This document shows, one piece after another, positions 15,343 through 23,547 of a stretch of 64,000 nt of DNA; position 1 is the stretch's first letter; every line of letters begins with the position of its first letter. The position numbers were made by a program, and so were the translations under genes. Under the pieces are notes generated by a model that was not told the origin of the DNA, did no database searches, and was given only the letters and a program-made list of their open reading frames with translations. This DNA is from Bacillota bacterium (GTDB lineage Bacteria; Bacillota; Clostridia; Christensenellales; SZUA-584): positions 1-64,000 of the forward strand of contig JAEZKQ010000027.1 of NCBI GenBank assembly GCA_023436115.1. Reading direction: 5' to 3'.

Positions 15343-16137
15343 CTACCTTCCTCTGAGAAGCCTTTTGAACACCGAAGCCAATCCCCCGTCGTCCTCAATA
15401 TCTAGAAGGGGTACATTCTCACCCATGATCCGTTTGGTAATATTTCTGTACGCCTTTCCGGCAGGTGCCTTATCGTTCATGACAATAGGCTCACCCATGT
15501 TGGAGGAGCGGATAATCTTTTCGTCTTCGGGCACCACGCCGATAAGCTCGATTCCCAGTATATCCAGCGTGTCGTCCAGTGCGAGCATATCGCCTTTTTT
15601 TACCATGTCTGCGCGCATGCGGTTCACAAGCAGCCTGCAATCGGTAATACCCCCCGCTGATAAAAGGCCGATAATTCTGTCGGCATCTCTCACGGATGAA
15701 ACTTCGGGAACTGTGACCACGATAGCCGATTTCGCGCCCGCGATGGCGTTTTTAAATCCCTGCTCAATGCCCGCAGGGCAGTCTATAATGATATAATCAA
15801 ACTCTTGCTCCAGCTCGGATATGAGCTTTCTCATTTGATCGGGATTCACGGCCGATTTGTCCCTCGTCTGCGCCGCCGGAATCAGAAACAGCCCGTCGTA
15901 CCGCTTGTCCTTAATCAGTGCTTGTTTCATACGACACGTGCCTTCCACCACATCCACGAGATCGTAAACGATCCTGTTTTCCAGACCCAGCACCACATCC
16001 AGATTTCTTAGGCCGATATCTGTATCTATAAGCACAACCTTTTTGCCAACCTGAGCTAGCCCCGCACCTAAATTGGCGACAGTCGTCGTTTTGCCTACGC
16101 CGCCCTTACCTGATGTCACTACGATGACATTTTGCAT
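15343..16137 (-). CDS. minD: Septum site-determining protein MinD
   Basis: A 264-residue deviant Walker ATPase. VTSGKGGVGKTTTVANLGA contains the deviant Walker A motif. DTDIGLRNLDVVLGLENRIV is the conserved switch I region and YIIIDCPAGIE is Walker B. The C-terminal LASVFKRLLRGR forms the amphipathic membrane-targeting helix. MinD recruits MinC to the membrane and is cycled by MinE. The ATG at 16137 follows GGGGG by 8 bases. Confidence 0.96.
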   Translation of the reverse strand: MQNVIVVTSGKGGVGKTTTVANLGAGLAQVGKKVVLIDTDIGLRNLDVVLGLENRIVYDLVDVVEGTCRMKQALIKDKRYDGLFLIPAAQTRDKSAVNPDQMRKLISELEQEFDYIIIDCPAGIEQGFKNAIAGAKSAIVVTVPEVSSVRDADRIIGLLSAGGITDCRLLVNRMRADMVKKGDMLALDDTLDILGIELIGVVPEDEKIIRSSNMGEPIVMNDKAPAGKAYRNITKRIMGENVPLLDIEDDGGLASVFKRLLRGR

Positions 16138-16179
16138 ATACAATACCCCCCAATAATTGATACAAATCGAGAACCTCTC

Positions 16180-16866
16180 TTACAATGAGCGGCTCTGCGG
16201 TTTTAAAGGTCTGAACACGATGCTTCCCTGTTTGTATTCTGCGATCTCGGGAACATCAGCTGTTTTATCCGCCGGAAAAACGGCAATCTTTCCGCTGATG
16301 CGCAGTTGCTTGGGCTTAAGGCCGTTTGCGGCAACCACCACATCGAGGCGACCCGTGGCACCAGCATGCACGAGCCCGCGCAGCGTGCCCATAACGGCAA
16401 TGCTGCCTCCCGCAATCACTTCGGCGCCGTCATTAACATCACCTAAAACCACAACGTCGCCCTCGCATTCCACGCGTTGACCGCTGCGCAGCGTATGAGC
16501 CACAAACACACTTTTGGCGTTAAAATAATCCTTGGAAATGATCGATACGCCGCCCGAGTCGCTTTTATCTCCGGCATCCGGCGCAGTGACGACCGGCTCT
16601 GGTTTTTGCGCCTTTTGCTTCACCTCGTCCGCGAACAGCACAATGGATATACCATAGTCCTCATTCATCAGACGCTTAAGCTCATCTTTTTGTGTCTCAT
16701 TAAGACTTTTACCACTGAAAAGCACTTTTGAATCGGAACCTGAAAAAAAACCTTTATTTTTTGAAAGTTTATCCCCGATAGCCAGCTTGACCTCGGCATA
16801 TGATGAGGACGGCTGCATCACGATCTCCAGCATACCGCCCGATTTTCCTTTTATTTTGATCCCCAT
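16180..16866 (-). CDS. minC: Septum site-determining protein MinC
   Basis: A 228-residue FtsZ-assembly inhibitor. The N-terminal domain (MGIKIKGKSGGMLEIVMQP) is followed by a linker. The C-terminal beta-helix domain begins at about residue 120 with FVAHTLRSGQRVECEGDVVV, and LGDVNDGAEVIAGGSIAVMG and LRGLVHAGATGR continue its repeating G turns. I chose the ATG at 16866 because GGAAGG lies 5 bases upstream; an in-frame TTG at 16899 lacks a site. It is the second gene of the mrdA-min operon. Confidence 0.93.
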   Translation of the reverse strand: MGIKIKGKSGGMLEIVMQPSSSYAEVKLAIGDKLSKNKGFFSGSDSKVLFSGKSLNETQKDELKRLMNEDYGISIVLFADEVKQKAQKPEPVVTAPDAGDKSDSGGVSIISKDYFNAKSVFVAHTLRSGQRVECEGDVVVLGDVNDGAEVIAGGSIAVMGTLRGLVHAGATGRLDVVVAANGLKPKQLRISGKIAVFPADKTADVPEIAEYKQGSIVFRPLKPQSRSL

Positions 16867-16954
16867 ATAGTCCTTCCCATCATAGTATATGGCAAACAAA
16901 TTCTACAACGCCGTGTGTTTCTCCTGCTTTATTCACATCGGTTGCGCGGTGTTT

Positions 16955-19630
16955 TTATTCCTGGCCTGGCACGGTATCTTCATCATCAACATTGGGATCG
17001 CCTTCGGCTCTGGCGCTTGGGCTTGGCTGAACAACCAGAGAATTCGGATTGGGTATTGTCTGCTCCGCGACGATCGCCTTCTTTTCGAAGAAATAGGTGA
17101 GAATATCACGGGCTACCGCGATGGACAGACCGCCTTTATACCCGTTTGGCACAAACACAACAACCGCAATTTCCGGTTTTACGGAAGGATCCGTCTCGCT
17201 GTACGGTGCAAAGCATACGAACCAGCTGTTGTTTTCGAGATCCACATCAGAAACTTCAGCTGTTCCTGTTTTACCGGCAATTTTATCTTTATACTCAAAA
17301 TCCTGGAAATACTTAATAGCCGTACCATCCTCACCCGAAACCACTGCGCTCATGCCTTCCATTAATTTCCTAAGGTATGCAGGATCAGCATCAAGCGTAT
17401 CAAAAATTTCAGGCTGTTTATCGAGCAAGATTGTACCATCCTGACCGACGACCTTGTCAACAATATGCGTCTGGTACACGGTACCGCCGTTAGCGACCGC
17501 TGCCACATACCGCGCAACCGCAATAGGCGTAACCTGCGTGATAGACTGGCCCATACCCGTCGTAACCGTCTGCGTCAGTGTCCACTGCAGTTCGGTCATA
17601 ACGCTGGCGATACTGTCGCTGTAATTTCTGGACTGTGTTGTGGCTATGCCCAGCTTATCCGACAGAATTTCACGCACGCGCTCTCCCAACGTTTTGCCGT
17701 TTTCATCCCTCAAAATTCCTTGGGGGCTGTCATCCGGTTTAAACTCGATACCCAGCAGATAGACGATCTCTTCGGCCGTTTCCATGAGCAGCGCATCATC
17801 ATATGTGACGTTGCGGTCTTCCGCAATGCCTTTTAACAGATTGTATACAGAATTATCACCAGTCTGCATGACTAGCTTTGGCAACGCTGAAGCCTGTTTG
17901 TCAATGGGTTTACTGGGATCAAATAACAGCTTCTGATTCCCTACCTGTCCCACCGCTTCACCGGGCAGCTCAATGCCCGTGGAACTGGTCAGCCCAAACT
18001 TATCCGTCCACTTGTCCAGCAGATCGATACCAAGACGGTTTGCCATCTCACAAAAATAATAGTTGCAGCTATGCTCCAGACCCAGCACGATATCCTGATC
18101 TAAATGCTTGGAAGGATTTTTTGTCCAACACCTTGGCCCCTGCGCCTTGGCTTTACCCGCATCCACAGCCGTTTGGTTCACCACGTACTGCCCGAGGCAA
18201 GAGACTCTATCGTCAAAGTCGGTGACACCCTCCATGAGAGCTCCAAGCCCTGTCACCATCTTAAAAATAGAACCCGGTGTGGCACGGCTGGCAATGGCCT
18301 TGTTGAACAGCGGCGCAGCAGGATCTTCCCTCATCTGTTCGTAAATATCCGCATCAATGCCGCCTGTAAAAAGGTTCAGATCAAAGCTCGGATAGCTGGC
18401 CAAGGCAAGCACATCACCCGAATTCACATCAATAACGACAGCCGCTCCGGAATCCGCAAGCTCTAGTTTTTCAAATTCGAGCCCCTCTTCGATATAATCA
18501 CTGATACCATTGCGATTCTTGTCGCTATCCCCCCAACCATCTCCATCGTCATCCACCCTGTTAAAAAACGCATCCTCCTGATCCTTATGGATTATGGGTA
18601 TGTTTTTCGCAAGCGATTGCTCAACGGCTATCTGCATAGGGATGTCCAGCGTCAGCATCACGTTATAGCCTTGCGTGGGCTCTGTGGAGGATAGCACGTT
18701 TTGTACCACAGCCATATTATCGATTTCCACCGTCTGCGTCCCCTGACGCAGTGCGCTGTTGCCTGTTAAAAAAGACTCCATAGATTTTTCAATGCCTTCA
18801 ACGCCTACAAGATCGTCAACACTATAGCCTTTGGCCACAAACTCTTCGATGATTTTCATGGCCGCGTCTCCATCTGACGGCATTCTTCCCAAATATCCGA
18901 TCGCATGCGCGGCGACTTCGTTTTTGGGATATATGCGCACCGTGCTGTCGGCAATGCTCATGCCTGTCAGCTCGGCGCCGTGCGTCTCGATCTCGGCCAC
19001 CGTCTGTATGTCCACGTTATACGCGATAACCACCGGTTCGTAAGCCACCCAGGCATTCAGCTGAGCTTCCTGCCAAACCGAGAGTATCTTGCGCGCTTCC
19101 TCGTAGCTTATTTCGGCGGGTATCTGATATTTATCTCTTAAGTAAAGGTAAACCTCCTCAGTACTGCGCTTTGTACCCACGAACATATTCTCGCGCCATT
19201 TCTCTTCCCTTGCGGCAATTCTGCCTTCATCGGTAATGCCAAAATCAAAGCCGTACTCGCCAGTCTTGTCATTATATTTGATCGCAAATGTATCGATCAT
19301 TTTTCCGCCGTTCTTCTCGATGATTTTAATCGTATCGATAATAACGGATGTATAATAGGCCCTGTCTGTCTCCGTATTCTTGTTGGGGTCACGGTAAAAC
19401 TGAACATTGTAAGACTTTTCGTCATATGCCAGCGGCAAGCCGTTGCGATCGAGTATGCTGCCTCGCGCACCGGGTATGGAAATAACGCGTTTGCTCATCG
19501 CGCCCGACATGGCTGCATATTCCTCGCCTTTCACCAGCATCAGCTGCGTTAACTGTATAAAAAGCAAGGTAAACATAGCGACCATGAGCACCCCAAATAC
19601 GATAAAGCGGTTACGTATGTTAACTTTCAT
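16955..19630 (-). CDS. mrdA: Penicillin-binding protein 2 (elongasome transpeptidase)
   Basis: An 891-residue class B PBP. A short cytoplasmic N-terminus and one membrane helix (residues about 8-30) are followed by the pedestal (RGSILDRNGLPLAYDE). The transpeptidase motifs are SIFK at Ser454-Lys457, SCN at 521-523 and KTG at 787-789. It crosslinks lateral-wall peptidoglycan together with RodA. Residues 360-381 hold an aspartate-rich DxDxDG-type loop (DDDGDGWGDSDKNRNG) resembling EF-hand, dockerin or thrombospondin calcium loops, which is not part of usual PBP2. The C-terminal tail after 850 is acidic and low complexity. GGAG lies 6 bases before the ATG. It leads mrdA-minCDE. Confidence 0.93.
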   Translation of the reverse strand: MKVNIRNRFIVFGVLMVAMFTLLFIQLTQLMLVKGEEYAAMSGAMSKRVISIPGARGSILDRNGLPLAYDEKSYNVQFYRDPNKNTETDRAYYTSVIIDTIKIIEKNGGKMIDTFAIKYNDKTGEYGFDFGITDEGRIAAREEKWRENMFVGTKRSTEEVYLYLRDKYQIPAEISYEEARKILSVWQEAQLNAWVAYEPVVIAYNVDIQTVAEIETHGAELTGMSIADSTVRIYPKNEVAAHAIGYLGRMPSDGDAAMKIIEEFVAKGYSVDDLVGVEGIEKSMESFLTGNSALRQGTQTVEIDNMAVVQNVLSSTEPTQGYNVMLTLDIPMQIAVEQSLAKNIPIIHKDQEDAFFNRVDDDGDGWGDSDKNRNGISDYIEEGLEFEKLELADSGAAVVIDVNSGDVLALASYPSFDLNLFTGGIDADIYEQMREDPAAPLFNKAIASRATPGSIFKMVTGLGALMEGVTDFDDRVSCLGQYVVNQTAVDAGKAKAQGPRCWTKNPSKHLDQDIVLGLEHSCNYYFCEMANRLGIDLLDKWTDKFGLTSSTGIELPGEAVGQVGNQKLLFDPSKPIDKQASALPKLVMQTGDNSVYNLLKGIAEDRNVTYDDALLMETAEEIVYLLGIEFKPDDSPQGILRDENGKTLGERVREILSDKLGIATTQSRNYSDSIASVMTELQWTLTQTVTTGMGQSITQVTPIAVARYVAAVANGGTVYQTHIVDKVVGQDGTILLDKQPEIFDTLDADPAYLRKLMEGMSAVVSGEDGTAIKYFQDFEYKDKIAGKTGTAEVSDVDLENNSWFVCFAPYSETDPSVKPEIAVVVFVPNGYKGGLSIAVARDILTYFFEKKAIVAEQTIPNPNSLVVQPSPSARAEGDPNVDDEDTVPGQE

Positions 19631-19668
19631 TCTTTTCTCCAAAGATAGATTCCACCCCAATATCCGTG

Positions 19669-19689
19669 ATTATATCATAAAACGATAAA
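19669..19689 (-). promoter_or_regulatory. mrdA-minCDE promoter, 21 bp identical to the mreC promoter
   Basis: Minus-strand TTATCGTTTTATGATATAAT (plus one more T at its 5' end) ends in an extended -10 (TGA-TATAAT), about 40 bp before mrdA. The same 21 bases occur at 45383-45403 ahead of mreC. Confidence 0.7.
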
Positions 19690-19811
19690 CTTGTGGACTT
19701 GATACCGGATATTTTACAATGTCACATTTTACCACTTGCATTTGTGTTGACGTCATGTTTGAAAGGTTACTTTTTTTTTCAAAACCTTTGCCGTTTTTTA
19801 ATCAAAAGCTA

Positions 19812-19840
19812 TTGAAAAATGAGAGTAGTTGTGTTAGAAT
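19812..19840 (+). promoter_or_regulatory. glnA promoter
   Basis: TTGAAA, a 17-bp spacer and TAGAAT place the transcript start near 19847, giving a leader of about 120 nt. Confidence 0.65.
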
Positions 19841-19862
19841 TTATTCATCTGTAAAGACAACG

Positions 19863-19906
19863 AAGTCAACAGAGCTATATATGCTTTCGTTGACTTTTTC
19901 TTTTTT
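19863..19906 (+). terminator. Terminator hairpin in the glnA leader
   Basis: AAGTCAAC pairs with GTTGACTT, with further inner pairing AGAGC/GCTTT, followed by a T-rich run (TTTTTCTTTTTT). It sits between the promoter and glnA. Regulated read-through (attenuation) is therefore likely, as known for clostridial glnA genes controlled by antitermination. I could not identify the ligand or protein. Confidence 0.65.
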
Positions 19907-19966
19907 ATAAATAGTGTAAACGGCAACCAGGTCCAACTTAATTTTTAATATAGAAGGAGTACTTAT

Positions 19967-21301
19967 ATGGCAAAGAAGTTCACAAACCAAGACGTTCTTA
20001 AAATGGTTGAGGAAAACGACGTAAAATTTATCAGGCTTCAGTTTACCGATGTTTTCGGCATACTGAAAAACGTTGCGATTACAGCAAAACAGCTCGAGCG
20101 TTCACTTGAGGAAGGCACCATGTTTGACGGTTCTTCTATCGACGGCTTTGCCCGTATTGAAGAATCCGATATGCTCTTAAAACCCGATACGGATTCCTTC
20201 TCAATTTTCCCGTGGCGTCCGCAGCCGGGAAAAGTGGCACGTCTCATTTGCGATGTTTATACCACCGACGGCAAACCGTATGACGGCTGTCCCAGAAACG
20301 TACTCAAGAAGCAGCTGGCTCTGGCTGCTGAAATGGGATATTCCATGAACGTAGGTCCTGAATGCGAGTTCTTCCTTTTCCAGACAGACACCGACGGCAA
20401 ACCCACCACGATCACACATGACGAAGGCGGCTACTTTGATCTGGCTCCTATTGATAAAGGCGAGGATGCCCGCCGGGATATGTGCCTTGCTTTAGAGGAA
20501 ATGGGTTTTGAAATTGAAGCTTCCCATCACGAAGTGGCGGAAGGCCAGCACGAAATCGACTTCAAATATAACGATGCCCTCACCTCTGCGGATAGCATCA
20601 TGACATTCAAGATCGTCGTCAAAAGCATCGCTGCGCGTCATGGCCTGTATGCCACGTTTATGCCCAAACCTATCTTCGGCATCAACGGCAGCGGCATGCA
20701 TACGAATCAGTCTCTTTGTACAAAAGACGGCAATGCATTTTATGATAAAAACGGCGAGCTTGAGCTTTCTAAGATCGCTTACAATTATATCGCGGGCATC
20801 ATGAAGCATATCGAATCTATGGCAGCAGTGACAAACCCGACGGTTAACTCCTATAAGCGTCTGGTTCCCGGCTATGAAGCCCCCTGCTATGTGGCATGGT
20901 CTGCGCAAAACAGAAGCCCGCTGATCCGTATTCCCGCTTCCAGAGGCGCCGGAACAAGAGTGGAAGTTCGCAGCCCCGATCCGTCCTGCAATCCGTATCT
21001 GTCCATTGCGCTGATGCTGGCTGCCGGTCTTGATGGTATCAAGAATAACCTGACACCGCCTCCGGCTGTGAACAGAAACATATACAAAATGACGGAAGCT
21101 GAAATGAATGAACATGGGATCACAAGCCTTCCGGGCAATCTCTATGACGCTCTTCAGGCTTACAAGAGCAACGATCTGATAAGAAACGTTCTGGGCGACC
21201 ATATATTTAACTCTTACTACGACTTTAAAAAGAAGGAGTGGGATAGCTACCGTTTGGCAGTCCACCCGTGGGAGATCGCCCAGTATCTGACAAGGTACTA
21301 A
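19967..21301 (+). CDS. glnA: Glutamine synthetase type I
   Basis: A 444-residue GSI enzyme making glutamine from glutamate, ammonia and ATP. Conserved regions include FDGSSIDGFARIEESDM, GPECEFFLF, HHEVAEGQHEIDFKY, the NGSGMHTNQSL loop and NRSPLIRIPASRG. At 444 residues without the 25-residue adenylylation insert, it is the GSI-alpha type of Gram-positives, which is controlled by feedback inhibition and not by AMPylation. A strong site (AGAAGGAG) precedes the ATG. It is monocistronic, with a leader terminator and two 3' hairpins. Confidence 0.97.
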   Translation: MAKKFTNQDVLKMVEENDVKFIRLQFTDVFGILKNVAITAKQLERSLEEGTMFDGSSIDGFARIEESDMLLKPDTDSFSIFPWRPQPGKVARLICDVYTTDGKPYDGCPRNVLKKQLALAAEMGYSMNVGPECEFFLFQTDTDGKPTTITHDEGGYFDLAPIDKGEDARRDMCLALEEMGFEIEASHHEVAEGQHEIDFKYNDALTSADSIMTFKIVVKSIAARHGLYATFMPKPIFGINGSGMHTNQSLCTKDGNAFYDKNGELELSKIAYNYIAGIMKHIESMAAVTNPTVNSYKRLVPGYEAPCYVAWSAQNRSPLIRIPASRGAGTRVEVRSPDPSCNPYLSIALMLAAGLDGIKNNLTPPPAVNRNIYKMTEAEMNEHGITSLPGNLYDALQAYKSNDLIRNVLGDHIFNSYYDFKKKEWDSYRLAVHPWEIAQYLTRY

Positions 21302-21378
21302 TACAGGCCTTAAAACACAACGTTTTAGAAGTGGTTAACGCCCTTTTGAAAGTGATAACTTCTTTGTCTGGCTTTTTG

Positions 21379-21409
21379 TTTCGAGCCGCTTATCGCGGCT
21401 CGAAATTTT
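21379..21409 (+). terminator. glnA terminator
   Basis: TTTCGAGCCGC and GCGGCTCGAAA form an 11-bp perfect stem followed by TTTT. Confidence 0.75.
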
Positions 21410-21424
21410 AAAGCCAAATTCAGC

Positions 21425-21445
21425 AGCGCTTTAGGCGCTTTTTTG
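21425..21445 (+). terminator. Second hairpin after glnA
   Basis: AGCGCT/GGCGCT (one G-U) with a TTA loop is followed by six Ts. It is a backup terminator just before the convergent M14 gene. Confidence 0.55.
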
Positions 21446-21460
21446 TTTTCAATTATAGTT

Positions 21461-22417
21461 CTATAGACCGACTGCAATGCTCTTTTGTTCACAAACAGCG
21501 CTTAGCGCCTGTGCACAGAGCGCTTTTGTTTTATCCCAGACCAGCGTGTAAAAACCGCGGTCGCTATGCGGCATGGCACCGCCGGTCGCGGGCGAGAGTT
21601 GTATATGCAGTGCCGGACGCGTAAACTCCTGCCTGAACCAATTCTCAAAGCATGCGGCATAAACGCCCGGATTATCGGCAACCGGAGAAATCCCATAGCC
21701 GGTTACCGACGCTATTCTTTTGGCAAGCGACAACGCATCGGGAATCTTTCTGTTGGTATGGGTGTCTGCGTATTCAATTGTTTCGCCTTTGGTGTAGAAA
21801 GACAACGCCGCTAAAAATGAATATTTTTCACAAGCCTGTATGACGGCACGGACTTCGGGCTCCGTGGCGGGTGCTTCACCGTTGTAAAGCTCGGAAGCAG
21901 GCTGCGTGATCACTGTGTACTTCTGGTCCCACAAAGCGGGATATTGCCGTCCCAGATCCACGCCGTTAACATTCGCCATCCAAAGCTCATAACAGGGCCG
22001 TACATGCAGCATCGCCGCCACACGCTTAGGATGCTGTACCGCTTTAATCCCGCCCTGGACAAGCGTAACACCATCGGGATTGACCATGGGCATCACATAC
22101 ATGCAGCATGACGAAAGCAGCCGTGACATGTCACAGCCGCCGATTCTCTTGCCGTCCGCGGCCGCCTGTGCATAGGCGTTAACGGCATACATCAGATAGG
22201 CGCTTGTCATATAATCCCGCGCATGATGCGCGCCGCAAAAGAAAACGTTTCTTTTGCCAGTCCCCAGCCTGATCAGCGGCAACGCACGCCCTTCCACGGA
22301 GACCCCCGCATTTTCTTCACCGATCAGGCTCGGAAAAGCGTTTTTGAGCGCAGCGGTATCGCGCATCAGCTGCGAATGCGAATACGGCACAGTTGGAACA
22401 ACGATTAATTCTTTCAT
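21461..22417 (-). CDS. M14 carboxypeptidase-family protein, probably catalytically inactive
   Basis: A 318-residue protein whose fold is clearly M14: GVSVEGRALPLIRLGTG, FCGAHHARDYMTSAYLM, MVNPDGVTLVQGG and VNGVDLGRQYPALW. The catalytic set is degraded. The first zinc motif HxxE is H65-A-R-D68. The usual zinc His of the S-x-H-T-x-G motif is Tyr208 (SFYTKGETIEY). The general-base Glu (TIE) is Gln273 (HIQLSP). The NxNxP substrate motif is G156-R-Q-Y-P. Active relatives in Bacillota process peptidoglycan peptides. This copy may be a binding or spore-related pseudoenzyme. GGGGG lies 5 bases before the ATG. Confidence 0.8.
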   Translation of the reverse strand: MKELIVVPTVPYSHSQLMRDTAALKNAFPSLIGEENAGVSVEGRALPLIRLGTGKRNVFFCGAHHARDYMTSAYLMYAVNAYAQAAADGKRIGGCDMSRLLSSCCMYVMPMVNPDGVTLVQGGIKAVQHPKRVAAMLHVRPCYELWMANVNGVDLGRQYPALWDQKYTVITQPASELYNGEAPATEPEVRAVIQACEKYSFLAALSFYTKGETIEYADTHTNRKIPDALSLAKRIASVTGYGISPVADNPGVYAACFENWFRQEFTRPALHIQLSPATGGAMPHSDRGFYTLVWDKTKALCAQALSAVCEQKSIAVGL

Positions 22418-22418
22418 T

Positions 22419-22580
22419 TCAGCCCCCCGCGAATTGCTTGCTCATACATTTTATGCGCCGCAGACTTGTCCCTATGTCCGGCAACGCAAAGCAGAGCGTG
22501 ATTGAAAAAGCAACTGCAAAGAGCAAGAAAAGAAAAGTGCCATAGCGCAAAATCCTTTCGTACAGGCTTAAGCTTGTCAA
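22419..22580 (-). CDS. Possible 53-residue membrane protein
   Basis: A short open frame with a strong hydrophobic segment (TFLFLLFAVAFSITLCFAL) ends one base before the M14 start codon, as a coupled upstream gene would. The only in-frame initiators are TTG codons (22580 used here) with weak ribosome sites. An alternative overlapping frame over 22414-22620 is also open. I regard this as tentative. Confidence 0.3.
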   Translation of the reverse strand: MTSLSLYERILRYGTFLFLLFAVAFSITLCFALPDIGTSLRRIKCMSKQFAGG

Positions 22581-22819
22581 GAGGCCATAAGAAGAGTGAC
22601 AGCCGTATTATCAAGGCCACGTGATTAGTCCCGGTGTTTTCTCCAGCCTTGACAATATGGCTGTCCCGTTAGGATTTAATCAAAGTATCAATAAGCTTTA
22701 CTTTAAATCCATGTTCTATTTAGCTTTTAATTTGATACATACTTCGCAGGCAGGTTACCGCTCAGCCAGAAAACCGGCCTTCGCATAATATTCCTGCATC
22801 ACATGTATTGTTTTCAATC

Positions 22820-23227
22820 TTAAAAGTAGTCATCATCGTCTTCATCTTGCATATACCATCCATCCGTCATGCCCAAAAAACTGGCTGGCTGCACCATGGG
22901 AGAACCTGCAAACCCTCTGCCAAAACGGCAATTGCCAAACTGATCGCAGCACCAGCCGGTACGGTCACAGCACACACCGAAATGGTCACAACAGCGCCCG
23001 AATCTATCGATCCAGGCACACGGAACGCCCGGCCGGATAAAGATAGGGAATGGGAACTGCGGTGGTCTTGGCGGCCTTGGCGGTCTTGGCGGCATTGGTG
23101 GTCTGGTGGGTGGCCCCATTGGTGGTCTGGTGGGCGGCCCCATTGGTGGCCGAAACGGGGGCATTCCATCGGGACGCTGTCCCGGGCCAGGGCCTTGAAC
23201 AGTTATATCGTCATAATAACTTGGCAT
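22820..23227 (-). CDS. Proline- and cysteine-rich spore-coat-like protein
   Basis: A 135-residue low-complexity protein. The N-terminal half is proline-rich, with exact 8-residue repeats (MGPPTRPP twice) and PPRPPRPPRPP. The middle is a cysteine array (RCCDHFGVCCDRTGWCCDQF) of CC-x5-CC type repeats. The tail is acidic (DEDDDDYF). AGGAG lies 9 bases before the ATG. A sigma-K-type promoter is 57 bp upstream, so late mother-cell expression and a role as a crosslinked coat or exosporium protein are inferred. There is no similarity I can name. Confidence 0.7.
   Translation of the reverse strand: MPSYYDDITVQGPGPGQRPDGMPPFRPPMGPPTRPPMGPPTRPPMPPRPPRPPRPPQFPFPIFIRPGVPCAWIDRFGRCCDHFGVCCDRTGWCCDQFGNCRFGRGFAGSPMVQPASFLGMTDGWYMQDEDDDDYF
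23063..23150. repeat. Tandem repeats inside the coat-like gene
   Basis: A 9-bp repeat (GGTCTTGGC type, encoding PPR) spans about 23063-23094. It is followed by two 24-bp units differing at one base (23095-23118 and 23119-23142) plus a partial third. Such tracts are prone to slippage and length variation. Confidence 0.8.
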
Positions 23228-23283
23228 GTTTATCTACTCCTATCTATAAGCAATAGAGAAATATATAGGTAAAGTCTATGATG

Positions 23284-23311
23284 TATAGTATGCAAGCGAG
23301 GGGGCGTATGT
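23284..23311 (-). promoter_or_regulatory. Sigma-K-type promoter of the coat-like gene
   Basis: On the minus strand AC, a 17-bp spacer and CATACTATA match the B. subtilis sigma-K consensus (AC-N16/17-CATANNNTA). No sigma-A promoter is evident there. The remaining intergenic sequence to 23547 shows nothing else I can name. Confidence 0.6.
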
Positions 23312-23547
23312 TCTATCATCATCCAAAACGAGGGCATTTAAGCAGATTCATCAATACGATTTAACATGACGAGTCTGTTGTGTATAGGTGTTGGGTTTAA
23401 GTAACTGTATGTTTGCAAGAGTAAATGTTGAGAAACAAATACAGCTTACATTGCAATTAAGGAACGCAAAACAGAACACATATTATCCGTTTTTTCGGAC
23501 AGAATATGCGCTAATATGAACATATATTCTTATCGCAGGAGGGTACT

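Noticed and set aside
19863..19906. ANTAR-type paired hexaloop target in the glnA leader
   Set aside because: Only one hairpin is evident, and its loop does not show the A1/G4 hexaloop pattern.
20492..21265. 257-codon minus-strand frame inside glnA
   Set aside because: Antisense of a highly conserved gene, with no initiation signals.
23095..23142. CRISPR-like direct repeats
   Set aside because: The repeats are directly adjacent without spacers and encode Pro-rich peptide repeats in a coding frame.
22808..23272. Plus-strand 154-codon Trp/Arg/Gly-rich frame opposite the coat-like gene
   Set aside because: It is the complement of the Pro/Cys repeats. Only the minus strand has a ribosome site and a promoter.
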